Of a stretch of DNA of 64,000 nt, positions 1 to 7,560 are shown in pieces; positions within the stretch are counted from its first letter, which is position 1, and every line of letters starts with the position of its first letter. The notes beneath the pieces are model-generated. The model ran no database searches, was not told the DNA's origin, and worked only from the letters and a program-made list of their open reading frames with translations. The stretch lies in contig CAZCHK010000004.1 in the NCBI GenBank assembly GCA_964498605.1, forward strand, positions 4,245 to 68,244. Direction: 5' to 3'. The translations under genes were made by a program, and so were the position numbers. The stretch comes from JBGQAS01 sp964498605 (GTDB lineage: Bacteria; Chloroflexota; Anaerolineae; Anaerolineales; Anaerolineaceae).

Positions 1-1
1 G

Positions 2-283
2 GTCAAACAGGCTGCTCCTGACCTGCGCACGGCAGCCCTCGTCAAGGATCTTGACGGGATTTTCACGCTCCTTGAGGAAATTGATGCGGATGCGGTCAAT
101 CCCCACTACCAGTCCATCACGAACCTGGCACTCATCCGCGAGCTGCGCGAAGCCGGGTACGATGTGTATGTCTGGACGGTCAACGACCCGCAGGTGATGC
201 TCACGCTGATCAACGCGGGAGTGAGTGGCATCATCACGGATTTCCCCCAGGTCATGGCGGAAGTGCTTGCCCGGTACGATTAG
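2..283 (+). CDS. Glycerophosphodiester phosphodiesterase, C-terminal part (5' end outside window)
   Basis: The reading frame is open from base 2 to the TAG at 281-283 and gives the last 93 residues of a protein. The segment VWTVNDPQVMLTLINAGVSG followed by IITDFP is the characteristic end of the GDPD TIM barrel, where the final strands close the barrel after the catalytic N-terminal half. Members hydrolyse glycerophosphodiesters to glycerol 3-phosphate and an alcohol. The catalytic His and Glu/Asp residues would lie upstream of the window, so activity cannot be judged. The next gene is on the same strand but has its own promoter. The family call is confident; the substrate is unknown. Confidence 0.85.
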   Translation, partial: VKQAAPDLRTAALVKDLDGIFTLLEEIDADAVNPHYQSITNLALIRELREAGYDVYVWTVNDPQVMLTLINAGVSGIITDFPQVMAEVLARYD

Positions 284-378
284 CTACCCTTGGGTGGTTC
301 TCCGGCGAGCTGATTCATTGGGAAGATGATCGAATCAGGTGGTTTTTCTTTTCTTCAATCAAGACTGACAACCGGCGT

Positions 379-384
379 TATAAT
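379..384 (+). promoter_or_regulatory. -10 box of a probable leaderless promoter for the exonuclease gene
   Basis: A perfect TATAAT ends seven bases before the GTG at 392. There is no purine-rich ribosome-binding site between them and no convincing -35 box. Transcription would begin at or next to the start codon. Confidence 0.5.
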
Positions 385-391
385 CACCCCC

Positions 392-958
392 GTGCCAAGT
401 GAAACGCTCATCAGTGTCGATGTCGAAACCGCCGGTCCGATCCCGGGGCAGTACGCCCTGCTCTCGATCGGCGCCTGCCTGGTCGAGGACACCACCTCAT
501 CCTTTTACATCGAGCTGCAGCCCGACCGTGCGGACATCTCGCCTGAAGCCATGGCGATCCACGGGTTGGATATGGAAGCGCTCAAATCAAACGGCGCTCC
601 TCCACGTGAAGCGCTGCAGTCTTTTTCGGATTGGGTGCGCGAGGTGACTCCACCGGGCAGCCGACCCGTTTTTGTGGCCTTCAACGCCCCTTTTGACTGG
701 ATGTTCATCCACGATTATTACATCCGCTACCTGGGTGAAAATCCCTTCGGACACAGCGCACTGGACATCAAGGCTTACTTCATGGGCAAAGCCGGCGTGG
801 ATTGGGGCGACACGTCCTTCACCCTCCTTGCCAGCCGCTTCCTCGAACAGCGGCACCTTTCCCACAACGCACTAAAAGACGCCCAGGACCAGGCGGAAAT
901 CTTCCGCAGGATCATCGCGCAGGGCATCCTCCAACAGCGGCAGCCACCCAGGCCTTAA
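392..958 (+). CDS. DEDDh-type 3'-5' exonuclease (DnaQ/RNase T-like)
   Basis: A 188-residue protein with all three exonuclease motifs: Exo I SVDVETAG (Asp-x-Glu), Exo II AFNAPFDWMF, and Exo III HNALKDAQDQAEIF with the His and Asp of the DEDDh subclass. Such proteins remove nucleotides from 3' ends of DNA or RNA using two metal ions. It is a stand-alone domain with no polymerase or BRCT part, so a proofreading, oligoribonuclease-like or RNase T-like role are all possible. An in-frame ATG at 326 has no usable ribosome-binding site; GTG 392 lies just after a TATAAT box and starts right before the first beta strand, so I prefer it. The substrate cannot be told from sequence. Confidence 0.8.
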   Translation: MPSETLISVDVETAGPIPGQYALLSIGACLVEDTTSSFYIELQPDRADISPEAMAIHGLDMEALKSNGAPPREALQSFSDWVREVTPPGSRPVFVAFNAPFDWMFIHDYYIRYLGENPFGHSALDIKAYFMGKAGVDWGDTSFTLLASRFLEQRHLSHNALKDAQDQAEIFRRIIAQGILQQRQPPRP

Positions 959-981
959 CCAATACCCGCTCCCTCATTTTT

Positions 982-990
982 TGATATACT
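982..990 (+). promoter_or_regulatory. Extended -10 promoter (TGaTATACT)
   Basis: TG, one base, then TATACT at 985-990, about 38 bases before the start codon at 1029. It leaves a short leader with a strong GGAGGTGG ribosome-binding site. No clear -35 box is visible, as is usual for extended -10 promoters. Confidence 0.45.
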
Positions 991-1028
991 GATTTCAATT
1001 ACCCAATCCTTTCACCCGGAGGTGGATC

Positions 1029-2366
1029 ATGGCGCAGGAAAAATCAGGTAAAAACACTGACCTGGAGAAGATCCTGGCATCTGCCAGGCGTCTGGGCGTG
1101 GAAATCCAGGAGGAAGAAGCGCTGCAGTGGCTGACCAGCATGGCCACCTACAAGGAAGACGACAGCATCACTGTCAGCACGCGCACCGGCGTATTCGGTC
1201 ACAAGATCACCATGCTGGATTTCTCGGATGCAGAGATCGAGTACTTCAAGCGCATCGGCAGGATCGTCGAGTTCGACGACATCCCCGGGCAGGTCGAGAC
1301 CGCGCTCGCCCTTTCCGGATCCTCGGCCCAGTCCAAGATCCAGTCCTATCCCGGCGACTGCGATTACTTCGAGCGCGTCAACATCATCGCCCCCGATCGC
1401 ACGGCGGCCTGCGGCATCCTGGCGCGCGTCATGCGTGAAAAGGCGCTGGACAGGCTGCAGGCTCCCAGCTACCAGCTGATCGAGGTGAAATTCGGCTCAT
1501 GGCCGGAGGAAATGGTGGTCAGCGGGACCACTCACAAAGCCGGCACGCCCATCGCCTGGCGCCCGGATCAGATCAAGGCCGGAAAGATCGAAGGCTTTCG
1601 CCCCGACGGCACCTCCACAGCGGTCACCTGGGAATCAGCCAGCCAGGAGCCCGGCTGGTGCAAGCTGGACTGGGTGGTGGCTGACCCCATCCGCAAGCAG
1701 CTGGCCAATGCCAGCAACATGCTGGATGTCACCTGGGAAGCCCCCGATGGCAGCATCACCCCCCTGGACGGCTACCTCGACCCGTATTTCCAGGAAGTCT
1801 ATCTGGATGCCGCGTCGGTGCCGATCTTCTCCAAGCTCGCCCAGCACGTCTCTGCCAACGCCCTGGATGATTACGTGGCAGCGCTGGAGCGCGAGGTGAA
1901 GAAGTACCTGACAAAGGACATCAACTACGGCAAGGTTGCCAAGCGTATGTACAACATCTTCCGCCTCACCGGGCGCTACGAGGAAGCCAGCTTCCTGCGC
2001 GAATTGTTCGACGAACCCACCACGATGCTCTACCAGACCTGGTCGCTCATCCGCACCATCGACGACGCCAGCACGCCTGATTCCAGCATCACCCGTGAGC
2101 AGCTGGTGCAGTCCACCGACAACCTGATCATCCAGGTAATCAAGACCCTGGAAGGCGCCGAGGAAACTGAGATCGTCAGCCACCTGCTGAAGCTGCGCGA
2201 CGCGCTGGCAGATCCGCAGGCCAGGGAGATCCTTACCACTGAAGCCGAGGCAGCCCGAGCCATGGTCATCAACCTGGTCAATAACTTCTTCTACGAGCGC
2301 CTGACCGCCCTGCCCACTATCAAGGAGTACATGGATGGATTTACGGCTGAAGCAACGCAGCACTGA
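1029..2366 (+). CDS. Uncharacterised 445-residue protein with a nucleotidyltransferase-like signature
   Basis: I do not recognise this family. The start is firm: GGAGGTGG lies five to six bases before the ATG. The protein looks cytoplasmic, with no signal peptide or membrane segment. Around residues 96-114, SGSSAQSKIQSYPGDCDYFE resembles the Gly-Ser followed by Asp-x-Asp pattern of polymerase-beta-type nucleotidyltransferases, with Asp-Cys-Asp as the possible metal pair. This is a pattern match only. The second half (from about residue 265) is mostly helical and rich in Leu, Ala and Glu. It stands alone between an exonuclease and a convergent membrane operon, so context gives no hint of function. 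Confidence 0.6.
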   Translation: MAQEKSGKNTDLEKILASARRLGVEIQEEEALQWLTSMATYKEDDSITVSTRTGVFGHKITMLDFSDAEIEYFKRIGRIVEFDDIPGQVETALALSGSSAQSKIQSYPGDCDYFERVNIIAPDRTAACGILARVMREKALDRLQAPSYQLIEVKFGSWPEEMVVSGTTHKAGTPIAWRPDQIKAGKIEGFRPDGTSTAVTWESASQEPGWCKLDWVVADPIRKQLANASNMLDVTWEAPDGSITPLDGYLDPYFQEVYLDAASVPIFSKLAQHVSANALDDYVAALEREVKKYLTKDINYGKVAKRMYNIFRLTGRYEEASFLRELFDEPTTMLYQTWSLIRTIDDASTPDSSITREQLVQSTDNLIIQVIKTLEGAEETEIVSHLLKLRDALADPQAREILTTEAEAARAMVINLVNNFFYERLTALPTIKEYMDGFTAEATQH

Positions 2367-2436
2367 TCGTTGCGCAAGGTTTCATCAATCCGATTTGTGA
2401 TTGTGCGGATTTGTAAATCTGTCGATCTGAGGTTGA

Positions 2437-3063
2437 TCACAGCGCGTTTAGCAAAAAGCCAACCAGCATCGATACGACCCCCGCCATCAGGGTTTTGATT
2501 CCATACACGATGAGGTTCTCCTTGGCAACCCGTCCCAGCCAGAGACCCAGGGCGAACAGGGCTGCCAGTGCGATGCCCATACCGATTATGTAAAGTGTGT
2601 AGATATTTGGAACAAATTTAGCAAAAAAGAACGGCAGCAGGACAACAAACGCGCCAATGAACGGCGACAACCCATCTACCAGGGAGACCGTCAGCACAGC
2701 AAAACGGGATGCACGCCCGATCCGGCTCTTGCTCAGGTCAGTCAGGGTGCTGCTGCCCAATTCTTTGAGGTCCTTCTTGCGTTCCGAAGTCTCCACCAGG
2801 TAAGCTCCCCAGCCTCCAGAGATCATGATGGCAATACTGGTGGACAACCCGGTGATAATGACCACTTTGGGATCGGTCACATCCGCGGCATACGAGCCGA
2901 TCATCACCCCGGTCATGGTCAGAATGCCGTCAAAAGCATTGTTGCCGAACGAGCGCCTGGCAATATCCCCGATGTTGGCGATCTGGTCGTATTCGTTCGC
3001 TTTCGCGAACAGGCGTTTTATACTACGACCGCTCTTGTCTTCTTCTTCTAAATCTTCACTCAT
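2437..3063 (-). CDS. VIT1/CCC1-like integral membrane protein
   Basis: A 208-residue protein with a charged N-terminus and about five hydrophobic segments. The stretch GNNAFDGILTMTGVMIG near residues 40-56 is typical of the VIT1/CCC1 superfamily, whose members move iron or manganese; the segment SLVDGLSPFIGAFVVLLPFF also fits. The short form resembles the archaeal-type TIGR00267 group rather than plant vacuolar transporters. The gene follows the DUF211 gene by 18 bases on the same strand, so they are probably cotranscribed. Transport of a divalent metal is inferred from the superfamily; the direction (export or sequestration) is not known. Confidence 0.65.
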   Translation of the reverse strand: MSEDLEEEDKSGRSIKRLFAKANEYDQIANIGDIARRSFGNNAFDGILTMTGVMIGSYAADVTDPKVVIITGLSTSIAIMISGGWGAYLVETSERKKDLKELGSSTLTDLSKSRIGRASRFAVLTVSLVDGLSPFIGAFVVLLPFFFAKFVPNIYTLYIIGMGIALAALFALGLWLGRVAKENLIVYGIKTLMAGVVSMLVGFLLNAL

Positions 3064-3081
3064 GGCTGCGCGCTACGCGGG

Positions 3082-3381
3082 TCAGTCCTGCAGCGTGGCC
3101 GCGTCATCGATGATCATCTTCCCCGCCACGACCTCATCGATCGAGTGAATCGATCCGCCCATGTCCATGATAGTGTCTTTCACTTTATCGTAGTCGATGT
3201 CGTTTCCCTCGAGCGTGATCTTGGCGTTCTCAACCTTCAGGTCGATCTCAACGATACTGATGTTGACCGCTTCGACCCCATCCATCACGCTCATGGTTTT
3301 AGCCATCGCCAGGATGGTTGGTTCCATGGGCTTGAGCACATCCAGAACCAACCTTCGAATTTTTCCAATCATTGAATGCAT
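3082..3381 (-). CDS. DUF211 family protein
   Basis: A 99-residue protein matching the DUF211 pattern nearly end to end: IRRLVLDVLKP at the start, GVEAVNISIVEID in the middle, and GGSIHSIDEVVAG at the end. DUF211 proteins are small ferredoxin-like-fold proteins found mainly in archaea and some bacteria; I know of no proven function. The first ATG (3381) sits very close to its AAGGAG sequence; a second ATG at 3372 (MIGKIRR) has a better distance and may be the true start. The VIT1/CCC1-like gene follows at once, which suggests a regulatory or metal-sensing partner for that transporter. Confidence 0.85.
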   Translation of the reverse strand: MHSMIGKIRRLVLDVLKPMEPTILAMAKTMSVMDGVEAVNISIVEIDLKVENAKITLEGNDIDYDKVKDTIMDMGGSIHSIDEVVAGKMIIDDAATLQD

Positions 3382-3403
3382 TCTCCTTGTGTGTTATGTT
3401 TTC

Positions 3404-3412
3404 ATTCTAACA
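3404..3412 (-). promoter_or_regulatory. Extended -10 promoter (TGtTAGAAT) for the DUF211-VIT pair
   Basis: On the minus strand TG, one base, then TAGAAT lies about 23 bases upstream of the DUF211 start, leaving room for the AAGGAGA ribosome-binding site. No -35 box is evident. Confidence 0.4.
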
Positions 3413-3461
3413 TAACTTGGGACGAAAAATCGCGTAAACATTCCAGTCTCAATCAGCCGAA

Positions 3462-5201
3462 TTATTGACATTTCAGCTGAACGATCCAGGTCGCGTACGG
3501 CGCGATCGTCCCGAACGGGGCATATTTCCCGAATCCACCGGAACCGTTCACCACCAGCGTTTCCCAGGCCTGTTGTCCCAGGATCATCGCTGCGGAATAT
3601 TCACCTTGCGCAAGAGCGCTCTCAGCCAGTGACAGGTCAAAGTCTGAAATGCTCCTGCCGCTCATGTTGATCAGCACCACGACCGCCTCGTTCGCGCTGA
3701 CCCGCAGGATCGCGTACAAACCCGGGTTGTTCGTTTCCAGCACATGGAAATCCCCCACCCGCAGCGCTTCGTGCTGGCTGCGCGCCTGGATCAAGGCCTG
3801 GTAATGCGCCAGGATGGAGCCGGGATCCTCAACTTCGTTTGCTACGTTATTAACCTCCCATCCAGCACCGGGCGCGCTCCAAGGCGCCGTGGTGGAAAAT
3901 CCCGCGTTTGGCTCATCCGTCCACTGCATGGGCAGGCGGTTTTGATCCCCCTCCACGACTCCCTCCAGCCCGACCTCCTCGCCGTAATACAGGATCGGAA
4001 CACCCGGCGCACTCAGCAGGATCGATGCGCTGACTTTTGCCCTTTCCTTCTGGCTGCCGATCCTGGTCATCGCGCGGGTCTGGTCATGGTTGGTCAGGAA
4101 TACACCCAGCTGCAGCTGGCTCATCATGCTTGTGCTGAATTCTATCTGCGCAATCAGCTTATCCGAGTTCTCCTCCTCGACGGATTGAACGAGGAACTCT
4201 GCCAGGTAAAAATCCATGCCCACATCCAGCTCGTCCCCCATCACATACGCGGCGGTGATGTCGGAATCCTCCCAGATCTCCGGGAGCATGACCGCCTGCG
4301 GATTGATCTGTTTGTATACGCTGCGATAATTCTTCCAGAAGGCGTGGGTGGAATCCGTGTTGGCCTGCTTTGTGCCCTCTTCAATCATGTGCTTGGCTGA
4401 ATCCAGGCGGAAGCCATCCAGCCCCACCTCTTCGAGCCAGAAGCGGGTGATTTTGGATATTTCATTCACGACTTCCGGGTTCTCGAGGTTGAGGTCGGGT
4501 CCCCACCGGGAGATGTTGCCGTAATAGTAATCGCCGTTGAACTCGTGCCACACCTCCTGCCCCCAGTAGCCCGGGTATCCGGGGTTGTTTTCCTTCCAGA
4601 TATACCAATCACGGTATGGAGAAGCGGAATCTTGTGATGCGATGAACCAGGGATGTTCAACGGACGTGTGATTAAAAGGAATGTCCAGGATGACGCGGAT
4701 CCCCCTGGTATGCGCTTCCTGCAGCAATCTGCCCAGATCCTCCAGCGTCCCGAACAGGGGATCCACGGCGTAATAATCGGTCACATGGTAGCCATGAACG
4801 GTCGGGGATGGAAAGATCGGCATCAGCCAGATGCAGTCGATCCCCAGATCGGTTGCGGTGTCAGGATTTCCGTCATTCAGGTAATCCAGCTTCTGGATGA
4901 CCCCGTTCAAATCCCCGATCCCGTCCCCGTTTGTGTCATAAAAGGAACGAACGTAGATCTCATAAAACACGCTGTCGTTCCACCAGGGGTAGCCATTGGT
5001 TCCCTGCGTCATTCCCCTGACCGGTGACACAGGCAGGGCGTTGGTCATAGCATTCGCACTGCCCGGGGAGGATCCTCCCGCGGCAGGAAAAGCGATCCAG
5101 GTCGAGGTGGGTTGAGTCGAACCGAGAAAGGCGCCCTCACCACATGCACTTGCCAGCAGGCACAAGATGAGCATTGAAAGAATCCGGTAACTTTTCCGCA
5201 T
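3462..5201 (-). CDS. Secreted alpha-amylase family (GH13) lipoprotein
   Basis: A 579-residue glycoside hydrolase anchored as a lipoprotein: the signal peptide ends in the lipobox LLASAC, so Cys about 20 is the lipidation site. All four conserved GH13 regions are present: DIPFNH (region I), GFRLDSAKH with the nucleophile Asp (II), MLPEIWED with the acid/base Glu (III), and FLTNHDQTR (IV). DTNGDGIGD near the barrel start is a typical calcium-loop sequence. Members cleave alpha-1,4 or alpha-1,6 bonds in starch-like glucans. The start at 5201 follows GGGAGGAAAC directly; an in-frame ATG 33 bases further up would add a charged leader and lacks this site. It is a single gene, likely for extracellular glucan breakdown; exact bond specificity is unresolved. 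Confidence 0.93.
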   Translation of the reverse strand: MRKSYRILSMLILCLLASACGEGAFLGSTQPTSTWIAFPAAGGSSPGSANAMTNALPVSPVRGMTQGTNGYPWWNDSVFYEIYVRSFYDTNGDGIGDLNGVIQKLDYLNDGNPDTATDLGIDCIWLMPIFPSPTVHGYHVTDYYAVDPLFGTLEDLGRLLQEAHTRGIRVILDIPFNHTSVEHPWFIASQDSASPYRDWYIWKENNPGYPGYWGQEVWHEFNGDYYYGNISRWGPDLNLENPEVVNEISKITRFWLEEVGLDGFRLDSAKHMIEEGTKQANTDSTHAFWKNYRSVYKQINPQAVMLPEIWEDSDITAAYVMGDELDVGMDFYLAEFLVQSVEEENSDKLIAQIEFSTSMMSQLQLGVFLTNHDQTRAMTRIGSQKERAKVSASILLSAPGVPILYYGEEVGLEGVVEGDQNRLPMQWTDEPNAGFSTTAPWSAPGAGWEVNNVANEVEDPGSILAHYQALIQARSQHEALRVGDFHVLETNNPGLYAILRVSANEAVVVLINMSGRSISDFDLSLAESALAQGEYSAAMILGQQAWETLVVNGSGGFGKYAPFGTIAPYATWIVQLKCQ

Positions 5202-5312
5202 GTTTCCTCCCGCTCGCAATCTGAATCCCATCATCTCATCTTATTATACGACTCGGGGCAAGCTGGTTTTCACAAATGAATTTCACCAAACGTCAAGGCC
5301 AGCGAGGAAAGA

Positions 5313-5630
5313 TCACGGTCCCCCTGCATGCCTGCGTTTGCCCACCCACACCCCCCATTTTACGGGCAGCCACCACACAAAACCAAAAAGCAGAGTTAGA
5401 AAGAGAATGTGAATATCTGAAAAACCTGCTTTCCTACCGATGCTCATGGCAGGTCCAATCTCCAGAATGTGCAACACCAGGATCATCACCAGACAGGCTG
5501 TAAAAAACAGCGGGGTTCTGGATGCGAGCACGCCAATGATCAGGCCCGCGTAAAGCATCAGCACAAAGACCATGCCGCAGATCCACAACCACCTCGCTTT
5601 TCGTACTTCCGCAAATCTCATGTCACTCAT
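5313..5630 (-). CDS. Small three-helix membrane protein, unknown function
   Basis: A 105-residue protein with three hydrophobic segments (about residues 12-34, 40-58 and 72-90) and a basic C-terminus (VGKRRHAGGP). I do not recognise the family. Its ATG at 5630 overlaps the TGA of the upstream 33-codon ORF in an ATGA, so translation is probably coupled. A second in-frame ATG lies nine bases on. It follows the aldehyde ferredoxin oxidoreductase/DUF362 block on the same strand, but the scaffold gap hides whether they share a transcript. Confidence 0.5.
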   Translation of the reverse strand: MSDMRFAEVRKARWLWICGMVFVLMLYAGLIIGVLASRTPLFFTACLVMILVLHILEIGPAMSIGRKAGFSDIHILFLTLLFGFVWWLPVKWGVWVGKRRHAGGP

Positions 5631-5728
5631 GGGCGAAAGGTCGCCCACACGTTGCGGTTCTCCTCAGCGCACAGCTGCCTGATTTCGGAGCGCGTCAGGG
5701 GTTCAAAAGGTTCCGGAATGTAGGTCAT
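5627..5728 (-). CDS. Short ORF (33 residues) coupled to the downstream membrane protein
   Basis: MTYIPEPFEP begins this ORF and it ends in NVWATFRP. A very strong AGGAGG sits five bases before the ATG at 5728, and the stop codon overlaps the next start as ATGA. The same frame is also open upstream to the gap at 5936, so these codons could instead be the C-terminus of a gene whose beginning is lost in the N run. The ribosome-binding site favours a separate small protein. No function can be assigned. Confidence 0.4.
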   Translation of the reverse strand: MTYIPEPFEPLTRSEIRQLCAEENRNVWATFRP

Positions 5729-5836
5729 TTCCGCCTCCTGGTTGCTCAGCTTCCGGATTGGGCAAATGGAATGATCGCGGGTCAGAGGCATGTCCAGCCT
5801 CTCGGATGCGCGCAGGAGCTTCTTTCTGCGCTGGCA

Positions 5837-5936
5837 NNNNNNNNNNNNNNNNNNNNNNNNNNNNNNNNNNNNNNNNNNNNNNNNNNNNNNNNNNNNNNNN
5901 NNNNNNNNNNNNNNNNNNNNNNNNNNNNNNNNNNNN
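5837..5936. other. Scaffold gap of 100 N
   Basis: Exactly 100 unresolved bases, the usual placeholder length for a gap of unknown size. Reading frames that run through it have no meaning across the gap. Confidence 0.99.
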
Positions 5937-7126
5937 GACCCGGCCCCCACGATCAGCGTCAGGAGGAAATCGCGCCTGACACCTTCCTGCAGCAGCATCT
6001 CAAATCCAAAGCGGGTCGTTGCCAGGCAGCCGCCGCGGCAATCCAGTTCCAGGTCTTTCAGCTGATCCCCGCTCATGGGTGCTGCTACCTCCAACGCGTC
6101 CGACCTCTTCCTGACGCCGCCCATCAGCACCTGGACATTTGGAAAGTTTTCTCTCAGCCAGCCGTTCAACAGAGACGGATCAGCCGGACGGAAGGGTGTC
6201 ACTGTTTCTTCACCCAGCACCTCGATATGCTCGTCCCCAAAGCCATCCGCATCGGCCAGACTCATCAGGCGGATCGACGCCGGGTCAAATCCCATCATGC
6301 GCGTCGCCACGCGATCCGTCTCCACCGCGTGGTTGCCGCTGATGATCACGCCGCTTGCCACCGGGTCCACCGGCGCGGGGCAGTTGCCTTCCCCGCCAAC
6401 AATCCCGTCGATGATGACCAGGTCCGGTTGAAAGAGGTGCAGCATGTCGACCAGTTTCTGGTCGATGTCAAAGGTGTGGTTGCGCTGGCGCAGGTTGTAC
6501 GGGATCGTCCCCATGGCGTTCTTGAAGCCCAGTGTCACCCCGGTGTACAGATTGGTCTTCATCTTCGGCACGGAGATATAAAAAGCATTCCCCCGCACCA
6601 CATCACTGAAAACGCGCGGGATGACGATCTCCCGCATTACTTTTGCTTTCGGCAGCAGGTAGCGGTCCACCGGCTGCTCTTCGAGCGCGATCAACCTTAC
6701 ACCGCGGTGCTTTGCCAGCCTGGTCAGCCCGGAGATCACGAAAGAAGCCCATGTCGGCATTCCCCGGCCGGATGATTCCACGATGCTGATGTCATCGGTG
6801 TGCTTCCGAAGAAATTCCACGACTGCATCCAGCACCCTGGGATCAGTCGTTTCCGGGTGGTCGCTCTGCCGCGTACCCAGGTGGTGAAACACGGTCACCA
6901 GGTTGGGTTTGATGATGACATGCTTTCCTTTGATCGCCTGGGTGAAGCGGGTGCGCTCATCCAGTGCGGTCAGATTTTGAAACACGGCTTTTCGGATCCC
7001 CCGCACATCCCGGCGCTGCTCGTATCCACGCGTTTCGTACGACCTGGGCAGGCTGACACAGTCGCGCAGGTAATCCATCTGTTCGGCTTTCGTGATGACG
7101 ACAGTGCTGCGGGCCGGATCCGTCAT
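5937..7126 (-). CDS. DUF362 domain protein, C-terminus lost in the gap
   Basis: About 396 residues are visible from MTDPARSTVV to the gap. The DUF362 core is clear: KGKHVIIKPNLVT, DISIVESSGRG, FYISVPKMKTN, VTLGFKNAMG and IDGIVGGEGNCP. DUF362 proteins are often linked to iron-sulfur proteins; their reaction is unproven. The ATG at 7126 lies two bases after the ferredoxin stop codon, so translation is probably coupled and the two products are likely partners. The stretch RGGCLATTRFGFEMLLQEGV with a hydrophobic end (LLTLIVGAG) is the last part seen. The real gap length decides whether the open frame after the gap belongs to this gene. Confidence 0.8.
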
Positions 7127-7128
7127 GG

Positions 7129-7560
7129 TCAGGTTAGGTGCTTGGCGCGCGGAGTTCGCATCTGGATGGCCTCGACTGGGCAGACGCTGGCGCAGAAGGA
7201 GCAGCCGATGCAGTTTTTGGGATCCCGCAGATGCGCCACGGAGCGCACCCTGTGATTGACAAGCTCGGCGTAATCGAGCACACCTGTCGGGCAGACCTGC
7301 AGGCACAACCCGCAGGAAACGCACGCCTTTACCTGTATGACAGGCTTCAGCCACAAGGCTCGCTTTTCTGCGTCGCACAGCTTGCCGCTGGCGTCATGGA
7401 CCGCCTTGAACGGGCAGATCCTGCCGCAGGCGCCGCAGTCAATGCAAGCCGCCGCGCTGATGACATGCAGCGCCCTCTTCTCTCCCCGGATGGCATTGAC
7501 GGGGCACACGGTCTTGCAGGCTGCGCAGCCCGTGCAGGCGGACGTGATCGTGTGGGTCAT
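7129..7560 (-). CDS. Polyferredoxin with four [4Fe-4S] motifs
   Basis: A 143-residue protein made almost entirely of four Cys motifs of the C-x2-C-x2-C-x3-C-P type: CTGCAACKTVCP, CIDCGACGRICP, CVSCGLCLQVCP and CIGCSFCASVCP. This predicts two 2[4Fe-4S] modules in tandem. It starts after GGGGAAGAA and overlaps the end of the aldehyde ferredoxin oxidoreductase gene by four bases (ATGA), so it is almost certainly the electron carrier or electron-transfer subunit for that enzyme. There is no signal peptide, so it is cytoplasmic. Confidence 0.93.
   Translation of the reverse strand: MTHTITSACTGCAACKTVCPVNAIRGEKRALHVISAAACIDCGACGRICPFKAVHDASGKLCDAEKRALWLKPVIQVKACVSCGLCLQVCPTGVLDYAELVNHRVRSVAHLRDPKNCIGCSFCASVCPVEAIQMRTPRAKHLT

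Noticed and set aside
5771..6775. Long plus-strand frame through the N run
   Set aside because: It is antisense to DUF362 and its continuity depends on the arbitrary 100-base gap.
7124..7131. Selenocysteine read-through at the TGA between ferredoxin and DUF362
   Set aside because: The ferredoxin is complete at that TGA, the DUF362 ATG follows after two bases in another frame, and no SECIS-like hairpin is evident.
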